Source of the DNA: an uncultured Bacilli bacterium
Lineage (GTDB): Bacteria; Bacillota_I; Bacilli_A; RF39; UBA660
NCBI GenBank assembly: GCA_910584255.1
Contig: CAJTXV010000005.1
Location: 1 to 64,000, forward strand
Length of the DNA stretch: 64,000 nt
Direction: 5' to 3'
The first letter of the stretch is position 1; every line of letters starts with the position of its first letter. A program made the translations under genes and the position numbers. The notes beneath the pieces were generated by a model. The model saw only the letters and a list, made by a program, of their open reading frames with translations, was not told the DNA's origin and did not search any database. Of this stretch, positions 19,184-28,292 are shown piece after piece.

Positions 19184-20293
19184 ATGGAGAAACGTGATTA
19201 CTATGAAGTTTTAGGAGTCAGCAAGTCCGCTTCTCAAGATGAAATCAAATCAGCTTTTCGAAAACTAGCGAAACAATATCATCCAGATGTTAATAAAGAA
19301 GCAGGAGCCGAAGAAAAGTTTAAGGAAATTCAAGAGGCATATGCTGTTCTTTCGGACGAAGGAAAAAGAAAGCAATATGATCAATTTGGTCATGCAGCAT
19401 TCCAAGGTGGAGGTGCTGGTGGTGCCAGTGGCTTTGGAGGATTTGATTTTGGCGGGTTTGATTATGAGGATATTTTTGATAATATATTTGGAGGTTTTGG
19501 AGGCTTTGGTGGGCGTAGTAAAGGAAATGATTCGTTAATTCGAATGAAATTATCGTTCAAAGAGGCAATCTATGGAACCAAAAAAGAGATTGATATTGAT
19601 ATTATTGATGAATGTGAAGAATGTGATGGAAAAGGTGGATTCAATGAATCTACTTGTGAGAAATGCCATGGAAGCGGTACGATTACGAGTGAACAAAGGA
19701 CTATCTTTGGTAGCTTTCTTTCAAAGACAACTTGTCCAAATTGTGGTGGTACAGGAAAATCCTATAAAAAGAAATGTACTCACTGTAATGGGAATGGTCG
19801 TGTAAAAGTCAAGAAAACTTTAGAAGTCAAAGTCCCTGCTGGGGTTGATAACGGAAATAGACTTCGCTTGTCTGGAAAAGGTTCTGCTGGTGCGAATGGA
19901 GGACCAAATGGTGACTTATATATCGAATTTAGCGTTTCTGAACATGATTTTTACATTCGTGACGGGGATGATATTTACTTAGAAACTCCTATTACAATAG
20001 TAGAAGCAATTTTAGGAGCAAAAAAAGAAATTCCAACTTTGTATGGGAATGTAGTTCTGACTATTCCAGAAGGTAGTGAATCAGGAGATAAACATCGTAT
20101 TAAGGGAAAAGGTGTACATAATGAATCTACTAAAAGAAAAGGTGATATGTACATTGTATTAAAAGTAATTACTCCAAAGAAACTTACGAAAGAGCAAAAA
20201 AGAATTATTGAATCCTTAAGGGAAACTGATTTAGTAGACAACGAAATGAAAAAGTTTGATCGTTTTGTAGAAGTAAACAATGAAAGCATTTAA
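19184..20293 (+). CDS. dnaJ: Chaperone protein DnaJ (Hsp40)
   Basis: The 369-residue DnaK co-chaperone has all type I domains in order: a J domain (4-70) with the HPD motif in YHPDV, a Gly/Phe-rich linker (about 75-108), a zinc-finger domain with four repeats (CEECDGKG, CEKCHGSG, CPNCGGTG, CTHCNGNG at about 143-208), and the C-terminal substrate-binding and dimerisation region. GGAGAAGGTGG precedes the ATG. This copy is intact. Its last 158 bp, from 20136, belong to the tandem duplicated block and recur at 28532-28689 as an orphan fragment. Confidence 0.96.
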   Translation: MEKRDYYEVLGVSKSASQDEIKSAFRKLAKQYHPDVNKEAGAEEKFKEIQEAYAVLSDEGKRKQYDQFGHAAFQGGGAGGASGFGGFDFGGFDYEDIFDNIFGGFGGFGGRSKGNDSLIRMKLSFKEAIYGTKKEIDIDIIDECEECDGKGGFNESTCEKCHGSGTITSEQRTIFGSFLSKTTCPNCGGTGKSYKKKCTHCNGNGRVKVKKTLEVKVPAGVDNGNRLRLSGKGSAGANGGPNGDLYIEFSVSEHDFYIRDGDDIYLETPITIVEAILGAKKEIPTLYGNVVLTIPEGSESGDKHRIKGKGVHNESTKRKGDMYIVLKVITPKKLTKEQKRIIESLRETDLVDNEMKKFDRFVEVNNESI

Positions 20294-20309
20294 CAAAGTG
20301 CTTTTTTTC
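20283..20309 (+). terminator. Intrinsic terminator of dnaJ
   Basis: Stem AAAGCATT / AGTGCTTT (one G-T pair) around a short loop, then TTTTTTCTT. It overlaps the dnaJ stop codon. Confidence 0.75.
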
Positions 20310-20341
20310 TTGCCAACTTTACATTCTAATCGTAAAAAGAC

Positions 20342-20371
20342 TTGTCAAAATTTGTTTCAATAGGCTATACT
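20342..20371 (+). promoter_or_regulatory. Promoter of the acetyltransferase operon, copy 1
   Basis: TTGTCA (20342-20347), an 18-bp spacer and TATACT (20366-20371), 55 nt upstream of the start codon. Confidence 0.6.
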
Positions 20372-20426
20372 TAAGATATAAGAAAATAAGCTTCATAGTA
20401 AGTCAGTTTGAAAGTGAGGAAGTAAT

Positions 20427-20870
20427 ATGGAAGTAAAATTTAGAATAGCAACAAGGGATGACATAAAAGAGATTATTGATTTATGTAACGTTGTGTTTAT
20501 TGAGGATACCCCTTACGAATATGCACTTAAGGTGTTTGAAGAAACGAAAGATGATCCAAATAATATTTATCTAGTAGGAATAGTAGATGATAAGATTGTA
20601 TCTCATGCTAAAATTACAGTGGTTCATACGATGTATGAAAAAATGAATACTTATGCGATTTTAAACCATGTTTGTGTTATGGAAGAATATCGTAGACATA
20701 ATATTGCCACTAAAATGTTAATGGAAATTGAGAAAATTTGTAAGGAACACGGGTGCAAAAAGATGGAATTATGGTCTAATAATATTCGAGTTCCAGCACA
20801 TACTTGTTATAAAAAATACGGATTTCATTTAGATGATGCAGGCTTCTTTTCTATGAATGTAAGAGGATAA
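20427..20870 (+). CDS. GNAT family N-acetyltransferase, copy 1
   Basis: The 147-residue single-domain protein transfers an acetyl group from acetyl-CoA to an unknown substrate. The N-terminal FRIATRDDIKEIIDLCN is the usual first strand and helix, EEYRRHNIATKMLMEIE is the acetyl-CoA-binding motif A, and VPAHTCYKKYGFHLDDAGFF is the C-terminal motif B region. AGTGAGGAAG precedes the ATG. It is first in a row of + strand genes, 5 bp before the next gene. The specificity cannot be read from the sequence. Confidence 0.85.
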   Translation: MEVKFRIATRDDIKEIIDLCNVVFIEDTPYEYALKVFEETKDDPNNIYLVGIVDDKIVSHAKITVVHTMYEKMNTYAILNHVCVMEEYRRHNIATKMLMEIEKICKEHGCKKMELWSNNIRVPAHTCYKKYGFHLDDAGFFSMNVRG

Positions 20871-20875
20871 GAACT

Positions 20876-22057
20876 ATGAAAATTGAGAGAATATATATTG
20901 GTGGGTGGTTTCAACGTACTACCTTGCAACTATCTGAAATTTATGATTTTGTTCGTGATGGAACTTCACAATTAAAGTTAGACAAAAATAAACTTCAAAA
21001 AATGAGAACTGACTTAGATCTTGCCCACGTTGAGTACAATGTAGATGGACTGGAATATTTAATGCTTACTACAAATACAGAAATTCAAATTAAAATATTT
21101 GAAGATGGACTTATCGTTTTAAATGATGGGGATGTCAACGAATTTTCCTTATTTCAGGACATTGAGTCTTTGGCACAGTACTATGAGAAAAAGCTATCTC
21201 CAGCATTTTCCTATCTCTTTAGTTTAGGTGCTCCTGTTCCAAAGGAACTTGCTAATATTGAAACAGTATATCCTTACTTTATTGTTTTAAATAATGCCAA
21301 AGAGGCAGAAATGCAAGCACTTCTTAGTAGAACGGAAAAACAAAAATATTTTGATTACAAAAATCAACATTATGACGTGGTTCGTGGAAATAAATATTAT
21401 TTTATTAATAATAAAACAAAGGATATGCATCAAGTGGAACGTTATATTGAAGAACAGATTTTTATTCGTGAGTTTAAGGCACAACTTCATCGCTATTTAA
21501 ATCTTCATCGCATTATTTGGGAGAAAATCGATGAAGTAAAAGAAAATTCTCATGTTCGAGGAAAGGATATTATTGCTTTCAGTAATAAGATTGATGGTTA
21601 TAGAAAAACGGTCAATTTGATTGATTCTCGAATTAATCAGATGAATACATATATCAAAACAAGAGAAAAAATTGCGAAGAGTGATTCTAATTTAATTGAA
21701 TCATTAGATTTAATTGGGTACCGCTATGAAACATTAATTAATACAGTAAGCTATATGCAACAAATTTGGGCAATGACAAAGAATTATTTGAATCAAGCAG
21801 CAAAATTATTCGATAGTTTGGAGTCATCTATTACTGAAAAATCAGTTAATAGTTTAACAATTGTTACCTCCATGGGTGTTGGTGCATCTTTAATTGATTT
21901 GTTTACAGAATCTGCACCATCTTTTTCATCTTTTGGAATTATTTATTTCTTTATTCTAGCAATTGTTGGGTACTCCGTAAATAAAATTATGAAAAAGATA
22001 TCAGAAAATAGAAAATATGAAATTTCAGATATTGAGTACGATAAAAACATTAAATAG
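20876..22057 (+). CDS. Unrecognised protein with long helices and two C-terminal TM segments, copy 1
   Basis: A 393-residue protein I do not recognise. Residues 1-190 look like a soluble alpha/beta domain; about 190-320 are helical and charged, likely coiled coil (IDSRINQMNTYIKTREKIAK). Two hydrophobic segments follow at about 328-345 and 352-372, then a short charged tail. A long helical domain before two closely spaced C-terminal membrane segments recalls CorA-type transporters, but the GMN signature of CorA is absent. It starts 5 bp after the acetyltransferase gene, so the two are probably cotranslated. An imperfect hairpin with a T run (about 22057-22086) separates it from the ABC gene. 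Confidence 0.6.
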   Translation: MKIERIYIGGWFQRTTLQLSEIYDFVRDGTSQLKLDKNKLQKMRTDLDLAHVEYNVDGLEYLMLTTNTEIQIKIFEDGLIVLNDGDVNEFSLFQDIESLAQYYEKKLSPAFSYLFSLGAPVPKELANIETVYPYFIVLNNAKEAEMQALLSRTEKQKYFDYKNQHYDVVRGNKYYFINNKTKDMHQVERYIEEQIFIREFKAQLHRYLNLHRIIWEKIDEVKENSHVRGKDIIAFSNKIDGYRKTVNLIDSRINQMNTYIKTREKIAKSDSNLIESLDLIGYRYETLINTVSYMQQIWAMTKNYLNQAAKLFDSLESSITEKSVNSLTIVTSMGVGASLIDLFTESAPSFSSFGIIYFFILAIVGYSVNKIMKKISENRKYEISDIEYDKNIK

Positions 22058-22102
22058 AAGAGGTTCTATCCAAAGAACTTCTTTTTCTAAAAGGAGGATA
22101 AT

Positions 22103-23839
22103 ATGTTTCGAAATTATTTGAATATCTTTGATGATTTTCGAGTTATTACAAAAAAACAAAGTAAGAAATATGTTTTTCTAATGCTTATATCTTCTGCTTT
22201 TCATCATATTTTTAGTTTACTCCCACCAATTGCTGCTGCAGGAATCATTGCAATGGTTACAGAAGAGAATATGAACTTAGTTTTCTTTTATGGTTGTCTG
22301 TTTTTATTCTTTTATTTTCTATATTTCTTCGCATTATATTGGAAATATTTTTCCTATAAAAAATTAGGAGAGATGTATCATACAGAGATTCAGGATTATT
22401 TATTTGAAATTATCGCATCCAATGATGATATTCTAACAAAGATTTCAAAAGGGAAAATCATGGATGTTTGTAATACAGATATTGGTTATACTGTAGATGT
22501 GGTAGATGCCTTTATTGGTGCGATTATGAATTTAATCAAAATCATTATTTTATTTTTTATCTTTCTTCACTATAGTATTCTAGTCGGTTCCCTAGTAGTC
22601 GTTTTAGTTATCTTTTATTTTCTTTTAATGGACTCTAATTCTTTAGCGGTTTCTAAGTGCTATGAAGGAGAAAGAAAGTATGACGATAAAGTCATTGATA
22701 TTTTAAATCAGATGCTTGCAAATCTAAAGCAAGTAAAAACATTGAATTTAATGACTAATCTTAATAAAAAACTATGGAAAACCAGGGGTTGTTGGAAAGA
22801 AAAATATACAAAAAGAAGAAATTATTTAATTAAAAGATATAGTATTTTACCTGTTATTTTGTACTTTACAAAATTTGTGTTATACATGATTTTGGCATCC
22901 ATGGTAATTAGAAAACAAATGACTTTGGATAAACTTGTTTTATTAATTAGTTATTTTGAAGCTATTGTAACTGCAACAGATCAGACATTAGAGTACTTAC
23001 TCAATTTGAATAACTATAAAGTAAGAATGCAAAGAATTCGAAGTATTATCGATTATCCCCCACAAAAAGAATTTGATTTCGGCGACATTGATAATGATTA
23101 TATTTCAGGACTCATAGAATTCAAAAAGGTAAGTTATCAAGTAAAAGATGTGAAGGCATTAGATAATGTTAGTTTTAAGGTATATCCAAATGAGATTAAT
23201 GCAATTATCGGTCATTCTGGAAGTGGAAAGTCTACCATCATTCACTTGTTATATCGTCTTCATAAGGTTTCCTCTGGGATTATTTTAATTGATAATGTAA
23301 ATATTTACGACTACACCAATCATGTTTATACATCCAATGTCTCAGGTGTTTATCAGAAACCATTTGTTTTTGATATGAGTATTCGTGATAATTTAAATTT
23401 AGTGAATTCAAATCGAAATCTTCAAATTGAAGCATGTAAAAGAGTAGGGATTCATGACTTTATCATGTCATTACCCAAAGGATATAATACGATTGTTAAT
23501 GAGGAAGATGCAATTGTTACTAGCGGTAAAAAGCAGCTATTGGCCATTGCACGAGCGTTGTTATCGAAAGCAGAAATCTTATTATTTGATGAAATTACAG
23601 GAAATGTTGATCCAGAAACTACCAATCAGATTCTTTCCATCTTGCTTGATTTAAAGGCTGACCACACCATTCTTATGGTAACACATAAACCTGAAATGAT
23701 GGAGATAGCCGATCGTGTGATTGTATTATCCAATGGAAAGGTAGAAAGCAAGGGCAAAAATAAAGATGTATACGAAAAATCTACTTTATATCAAGAACTT
23801 AAAAATCGTTCTTTTGTAAGTGTAAGTAAGGTAGAGTAG
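22103..23839 (+). CDS. ABC transporter, fused membrane and ATPase domains (exporter type), copy 1
   Basis: The 578-residue half-transporter has six membrane helices in residues 1-310 and an ATPase domain after about 335. The Walker A motif GHSGSGKST is at about 370-378, Walker B ILLFDEITGNVD at about 492-503, and the switch His is in MVTHKPE. The signature that is normally LSGGQ reads TSGKKQ, so ATP sandwiching at this site may be altered. It probably works as a homodimer. AAAGGAGGATA precedes the ATG. A terminator follows at 23889. The substrate is unknown. Confidence 0.88.
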   Translation: MFRNYLNIFDDFRVITKKQSKKYVFLMLISSAFHHIFSLLPPIAAAGIIAMVTEENMNLVFFYGCLFLFFYFLYFFALYWKYFSYKKLGEMYHTEIQDYLFEIIASNDDILTKISKGKIMDVCNTDIGYTVDVVDAFIGAIMNLIKIIILFFIFLHYSILVGSLVVVLVIFYFLLMDSNSLAVSKCYEGERKYDDKVIDILNQMLANLKQVKTLNLMTNLNKKLWKTRGCWKEKYTKRRNYLIKRYSILPVILYFTKFVLYMILASMVIRKQMTLDKLVLLISYFEAIVTATDQTLEYLLNLNNYKVRMQRIRSIIDYPPQKEFDFGDIDNDYISGLIEFKKVSYQVKDVKALDNVSFKVYPNEINAIIGHSGSGKSTIIHLLYRLHKVSSGIILIDNVNIYDYTNHVYTSNVSGVYQKPFVFDMSIRDNLNLVNSNRNLQIEACKRVGIHDFIMSLPKGYNTIVNEEDAIVTSGKKQLLAIARALLSKAEILLFDEITGNVDPETTNQILSILLDLKADHTILMVTHKPEMMEIADRVIVLSNGKVESKGKNKDVYEKSTLYQELKNRSFVSVSKVE

Positions 23840-23888
23840 TTCATAATAAAAGTTTGTTAGTCTAAATACCTATGCTTTCTAAAGTACC

Positions 23889-23916
23889 AGCAAGAAATTT
23901 CTCTTGCTTTTTTTTA
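23889..23916 (+). terminator. Intrinsic terminator of the ABC transporter gene, copy 1
   Basis: Stem AGCAAGA / TCTTGCT with a T8 run following. It also contains the -35 region of the next promoter. Confidence 0.8.
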
Positions 23917-23932
23917 AGATTTGTGCTATAAT
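23904..23932 (+). promoter_or_regulatory. Promoter of the leucine-rich-repeat gene, copy 1
   Basis: TTGCTT (23904-23909), a 17-bp spacer and TATAAT (23927-23932) with extended TGC. The -35 lies in the right arm of the preceding terminator. Confidence 0.65.
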
Positions 23933-23958
23933 ATGCTTACTTTTAAGGGGGGTTATGT

Positions 23959-24882
23959 ATGAAAATAACAAATTTAAAGTTTTATGCTGCTACTCTATTG
24001 ATGGGTGGTAGTATTGTATATTCGAATGTACAAATGAAAGAAATGGAGGCATCGTTTGAGGAACGCATTAATGAGTATGCTGCACAACAACAATTATTAT
24101 GTCAAAAATATGATGACTTACAGGTACAATTAGAAGACTTTCAACAGGAAGTAGGTAAGACATCACATCAACTTGATTTATTACTGGCGAAGCAACAAGA
24201 AAAAAGACAAACTAATTATGCAGACGAAGTAGGAATTGTCGAAAATGATAATAGAATTAATAGTATTGCTATTGATCAGAAAGAAGATGGACAATATCTT
24301 TTAAATTTCTATAAAGTTGGAGTTCAACCATATGAATATATGGTAACTACTGACATTGATTCTACACTATCATCAATTGATGCTACTTATATAGATGACA
24401 TCGATACTGTCTTTTTAGATGGATGTGAAGATAAAAAAGTATTAGATGCTTTAAAATATTTTAAGAATTTAAGACGTTTAAACTTGGACGAATGCACATT
24501 TGCAGATGTTAGTAAAATTTCAAAACTAGGTGCACTAGAATATCTAAGAATTGCTGATTGTCCTAATGTTTCAGATATCAGTTCATTTAAGAACTTATCT
24601 AACTTAAGAGTTATAATACTGAATGGTACAGAAGTAGAAAATATTGAATCTTTATCTTATTTATCGAACTTGGAAGTTGTGGATTTAAAAGGAAATAAAA
24701 TTGTAAATCCTTGTTGTTTAGAGTGTTTACCTAGATTATATAATTTAATTTTAACAGACAATTGTATTACGGATATGTATTATTTAAATGGACTTATTCA
24801 TAATAATATAATTAGTGATATGGATGCAGAAGAAATCTTAAATTCTTATGCTTCTACTAGATTTAAAACAGGAACCATATAG
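23959..24882 (+). CDS. Membrane-anchored leucine-rich-repeat protein, copy 1
   Basis: The 307-residue protein has an N-terminal signal anchor (residues 6-24, FYAATLLMGGSIVYSN), a coiled-coil stalk (about 27-80), a linker, and five or six LRR units from about 150 to 275 (for example LRRLNLDECTFADVSKIS and LEVVDLKGNKI), resembling internalin-type LRRs. It probably displays a binding surface outside the cell. GGGGGG precedes the ATG. It is monocistronic: terminator upstream, convergent rarA downstream. A related protein is encoded at 46865-47812. The ligand is unknown. Confidence 0.78.
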   Translation: MKITNLKFYAATLLMGGSIVYSNVQMKEMEASFEERINEYAAQQQLLCQKYDDLQVQLEDFQQEVGKTSHQLDLLLAKQQEKRQTNYADEVGIVENDNRINSIAIDQKEDGQYLLNFYKVGVQPYEYMVTTDIDSTLSSIDATYIDDIDTVFLDGCEDKKVLDALKYFKNLRRLNLDECTFADVSKISKLGALEYLRIADCPNVSDISSFKNLSNLRVIILNGTEVENIESLSYLSNLEVVDLKGNKIVNPCCLECLPRLYNLILTDNCITDMYYLNGLIHNNIISDMDAEEILNSYASTRFKTGTI

Positions 24883-24893
24883 GATTCCTTTTT

Positions 24894-26141
24894 TTATGAT
24901 TCTGTTTCTGTTAGTTTATTTTGTTCTTCCTCTCTTAATTTTTCTAATTTATCATTGATTTGTTTTAACATCCGTTCATTTGGTGAAGTATCTTTTGGAA
25001 TATAGTATTTTTTACCCTTTAGATTATTCGGCAAATATTGCTGTACTACAAAATTGTTAGGATAATCATGTGGATATTTATAAATAGTAGAGTGAATTTT
25101 AATGGTATCAGGAATATCTTCACAGCGGCCTGTTCGAACATCTTCTAACGCTTTATCAAGTGCAAGATGAGCTGTATTTGATTTAGGAGATAATGCCATT
25201 TCTATTACAATTTCTCCTAAGGGAATTCTTGCTTCTGGAAGCCCTACTAGTTCACTGGCACTAATTGCAGCCATCACTCTAGGTCCAATTTCTGGATTTG
25301 CTAGTCCTATGTCTTCATAAGCAATTACACTCATCCGCCGGTAAATACTATCCAAATCTTCCATTTCAAGTAGTCTTGCCAAATAGTGAAGGCTAGCATT
25401 TACATCACTTCCACGAATAGATTTTTGAAATGCACTCAGTAAATCATAATGACCCGATTCGCCTTTATCAGATATAATTACTGGTTTGTTATGAATACTT
25501 TTTATTAAATCTAATGTAATCTTTTTATTACTTGAAGAATAAAATGCCATCTCTAATAGATTATATGCATAACGAAGGTCACTTCCTGAAAGAGATGCAA
25601 TATGTTCTAATACCCCTTTTTCTACTTTGATTCCTTCTAAATCAGGGTGCTTGGTAGCTCGATTTAATCCTTCTAAAATGTCTGCACTTGTTAAATCCTT
25701 TAATTCAAATATCTGGCATCTACTACGAATGGCAGGATTGATTTTATGATATGGATTACTAGTAGTCATTCCAATTAAAGTAATTAATCCACTTTCTAGT
25801 TGCGGTAAGAGTAAGTCCTGTTTGTCCTTATTTAAACGATGAATTTCATCCATAATTAGGACAATTCCCTCATACATTTTAGCTTCTTCTACGACGATAT
25901 CAAAGTCTTTTTTATTATTCATTGTAGCATTAAAAAAACGATACCTGACTCCTAAATCCTTAACAATTGCATTTGCAATCGTTGTTTTTCCAATCCCAGG
26001 TTTTCCATATAAAATCATAGAAAATATTTTCTTATTATTAACTAGATTTCTTAATATTTTATTTTCGCCTAGTAAATGTTTTTGACCGATCACTTCATTG
26101 ATAGAATTAGGAGTTAATTGTAATGCCAGTGGCTTCTTCAT
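24894..26141 (-). CDS. rarA: Replication-associated recombination protein A (AAA ATPase), copy 1
   Basis: RarA/MgsA acts at stalled replication forks and is related to clamp-loader ATPases. The 415-residue product has Walker A GKPGIGKTT, Walker B LIMDEIHR, a sensor region LIGMTTSNPYHKINPAIRSR with the arginine finger, and the C-terminal tetramerisation domain with RMSVIAYEDIGLANP. GTG at 26153 is in frame, but ATG 26141 (MKKPLALQLTP) with GTGGTGA ahead fits the family. It is the only gene of the block on the minus strand and is divergent from xerD. Confidence 0.92.
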   Translation of the reverse strand: MKKPLALQLTPNSINEVIGQKHLLGENKILRNLVNNKKIFSMILYGKPGIGKTTIANAIVKDLGVRYRFFNATMNNKKDFDIVVEEAKMYEGIVLIMDEIHRLNKDKQDLLLPQLESGLITLIGMTTSNPYHKINPAIRSRCQIFELKDLTSADILEGLNRATKHPDLEGIKVEKGVLEHIASLSGSDLRYAYNLLEMAFYSSSNKKITLDLIKSIHNKPVIISDKGESGHYDLLSAFQKSIRGSDVNASLHYLARLLEMEDLDSIYRRMSVIAYEDIGLANPEIGPRVMAAISASELVGLPEARIPLGEIVIEMALSPKSNTAHLALDKALEDVRTGRCEDIPDTIKIHSTIYKYPHDYPNNFVVQQYLPNNLKGKKYYIPKDTSPNERMLKQINDKLEKLREEEQNKLTETES

Positions 26142-26192
26142 ATTAATCACCACTTATATTTTATCAAAAAAGAGTACTTTTTAAAAGAAATA

Positions 26193-26201
26193 TGTTATAA
26201 T
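26193..26201 (+). promoter_or_regulatory. Extended -10 promoter of xerD-deoB, copy 1
   Basis: TGTTATAAT is a perfect -10 with the TGn extension, 24 nt before the xerD start; no good -35 is visible. It sits in the 84-bp gap between divergent rarA and xerD. Confidence 0.6.
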
Positions 26202-26225
26202 ATAAAAGGATTGTAGGGAAGTAAT

Positions 26226-27122
26226 ATGAAGCTAGGAAATCAGATAGAAGAATATCTAGATTATGTCATTGTAGAACAAAATTTAACCATTAATACCAAA
26301 AATTCATATCAAAATGAATTAACAAAGTACATGGCATTTTTAGTAAGACGTGGTATTTGGAATATTGAGGATATAAAGTATGAAGATATTACAGAATACT
26401 TAAAAGCTTTAAGTAATCAAAATCTAAAACCTCAATCTATTGCACATTCCATTACTGTTATTAGAAATTTTCATAAATACTTTGTGAAAACTGGAGACTT
26501 AAAGCAAGATGTTTCCAAAAATATCTCACAACCTAAATTACAAAAAAAACTACCAGTTACTTTATCAGTTCAAGATGTAGATTGCCTATTGGATATTCAG
26601 ATAGAGACACCATTTGACTATCGGAATAAGGCTATGTTAGAATTATTGTATGGTACAGGGTTGAGAATCAGTGAACTTCTTAGTTTAACATTAAATGATA
26701 TTGATTTAACTAATTGTACTGTACGTTGCATGGGGAAGGGAAGAAAAGAGAGAATTGTTCCTATTAATGACTTTATTATTGATTCTTTATCTAAATATTT
26801 AGAGGTGCGATGTCAATTAGAAAAAAGGGAGCGTTATGATTATCTTTTTTTAAATAATCATGGGAAACCGATTACAAGACAGGGCTTTTTTAAGATTTTA
26901 AAAAAAATATTATCAGAAAAAGGTCTAGACCCTAATACTTCTCCACATACATTAAGACATAGTTTTGCGACTCATTTACTAGAAAATGGGGCAGATCTTC
27001 GAGTAATTCAAGAGATGCTAGGACATAGTGATATTTCAACTACTAGAATTTATACGCATATTTCAAACCAAAAGGTAGAAAAAGATTATAAGAAATATCA
27101 TCCAAGAAAGGACGAGGAATAA
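26226..27122 (+). CDS. xerD: Site-specific tyrosine recombinase, XerD type, copy 1
   Basis: Xer recombinases resolve chromosome dimers at dif. The 298-residue protein has the SAM-like core-binding domain (1-90) and the catalytic domain with Arg in GTGLRISELLSL, HTLRHSFATHLLENGADLR (His and second Arg), LGHSDISTTRIYTH (second His and nucleophilic Tyr), and a Lys in the beta hairpin MGKGRKER. Its length is that of XerC/XerD. It is followed 3 bp later by deoB, the order of B. subtilis ripX(xerD)-drm, which favours XerD. A dif-like sequence lies about 2.3 kb beyond the second copy of this gene. Confidence 0.88.
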   Translation: MKLGNQIEEYLDYVIVEQNLTINTKNSYQNELTKYMAFLVRRGIWNIEDIKYEDITEYLKALSNQNLKPQSIAHSITVIRNFHKYFVKTGDLKQDVSKNISQPKLQKKLPVTLSVQDVDCLLDIQIETPFDYRNKAMLELLYGTGLRISELLSLTLNDIDLTNCTVRCMGKGRKERIVPINDFIIDSLSKYLEVRCQLEKRERYDYLFLNNHGKPITRQGFFKILKKILSEKGLDPNTSPHTLRHSFATHLLENGADLRVIQEMLGHSDISTTRIYTHISNQKVEKDYKKYHPRKDEE

Positions 27123-27125
27123 ATT

Positions 27126-28292
27126 ATGAAATTTAAAAGAGTATTTTTAGTAATTCTTGATTCTTTAGGAGTAGGGGAAGCAATGGATGCAGCCAACTAT
27201 GGTGATACTGGTGCCAATACTCTAGGTCATATTAATGAACAATATAATTTATTTGTGCCTAACTTAAAGAAATTAGGGTTTATGGATACTTTAACGATGG
27301 CGGAAAATGATGAAGTAGAAGCCTATTATACAATCGCTAGACCAACAAATCCAGGAAAAGATACACTAACAGGTCATTATGAACTTCTTGGGGTAAGGAA
27401 TTTAGTGCCATTTAAATCATTTACAGAAAATGGATTTCCACGTGATTTATTAGAACAAATTGAACAACTAACAAAAAGACGTGTCATTGGAAATAAAAAT
27501 GCTCAGGGAATTGATATTATTAATGAACTTGGGGAGAGGCATATGCAGTATGGTGCATTAATTCTTTATACTTCGAATGGTTCTAACCTGTATATTGCTG
27601 CACATGAAGATATTATTCCTGCGGCAAAACTCTATGAGTATGCTGAAAAAATAAGAAAAATTACAATGACAGAAGAGTTAAAAATTGGGAGGGTGATTGC
27701 TCGTGTATTTACAGGAAAGCCTGGGAACTTTCGATTTACAAATGATCGTTATGATTTAGCAGTAAAACCACCTACTAAAAGTGTTTTTAATCTATTACAA
27801 GAAAATGATTATGCTACGATTTCGATTGGGAAAATTACAGATATTTTTGATGAAGATGGGATTTCAAAGAAAATGAAAGCAGGTAATAATACAGAAGCAT
27901 TAAATAAATTAAGTGATGTGATGGATAAAAATTTTACTGGATTATGTGTTTGTAATTTAAATGATTTTGATCAAGAATTTGGACATAGACGTGATTTGGA
28001 AGGATATGCAAAAGCAATTGAAGAATTTGATGTTCAGGTACCAATGTTAATTAATAAGCTTGATACAGAGGATTTATTAATTTTTACTGCCGATCATGGA
28101 TGTGATCCTACATTTCCTGGAAATGATCACACAAGAGAGAATGTTCCAGTTGTTATTTTTGGAAGAAATTTAAGATTCCCAGAGCGCTTAGATATCTTAG
28201 AGTCTATGGGTGATATTGGTGCTACAATTGCTGAAAACTTTGGAACAACGCAATTATTAGTTGGAAAAAGTTTTTTAGAAAAGTTGCAATGA
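27126..28292 (+). CDS. deoB: Phosphopentomutase, copy 1
   Basis: DeoB interconverts ribose/deoxyribose 1- and 5-phosphate in nucleoside salvage. The 388-residue protein shows the alkaline-phosphatase-superfamily metal sites: DSLGVGEAMDAANYGDTG near the N-terminus, the phosphate-accepting Thr region GKDTLTGHYE at about 80, and FTADHGCDPTFPGNDHTREN near residue 320. It starts 3 bp after xerD and overlaps the phosphatase gene by ATGA, so xerD-deoB-phosphatase forms an operon. Stop codon TGA. Confidence 0.94.
   Translation: MKFKRVFLVILDSLGVGEAMDAANYGDTGANTLGHINEQYNLFVPNLKKLGFMDTLTMAENDEVEAYYTIARPTNPGKDTLTGHYELLGVRNLVPFKSFTENGFPRDLLEQIEQLTKRRVIGNKNAQGIDIINELGERHMQYGALILYTSNGSNLYIAAHEDIIPAAKLYEYAEKIRKITMTEELKIGRVIARVFTGKPGNFRFTNDRYDLAVKPPTKSVFNLLQENDYATISIGKITDIFDEDGISKKMKAGNNTEALNKLSDVMDKNFTGLCVCNLNDFDQEFGHRRDLEGYAKAIEEFDVQVPMLINKLDTEDLLIFTADHGCDPTFPGNDHTRENVPVVIFGRNLRFPERLDILESMGDIGATIAENFGTTQLLVGKSFLEKLQ

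Noticed and set aside
20876..22057. CorA magnesium transporter
   Set aside because: The two C-terminal membrane segments resemble CorA, but the GMN motif is missing.
26226..27122. Phage or integrative-element integrase
   Set aside because: Length, motifs and the deoB neighbour fit housekeeping XerD; no phage genes are nearby.
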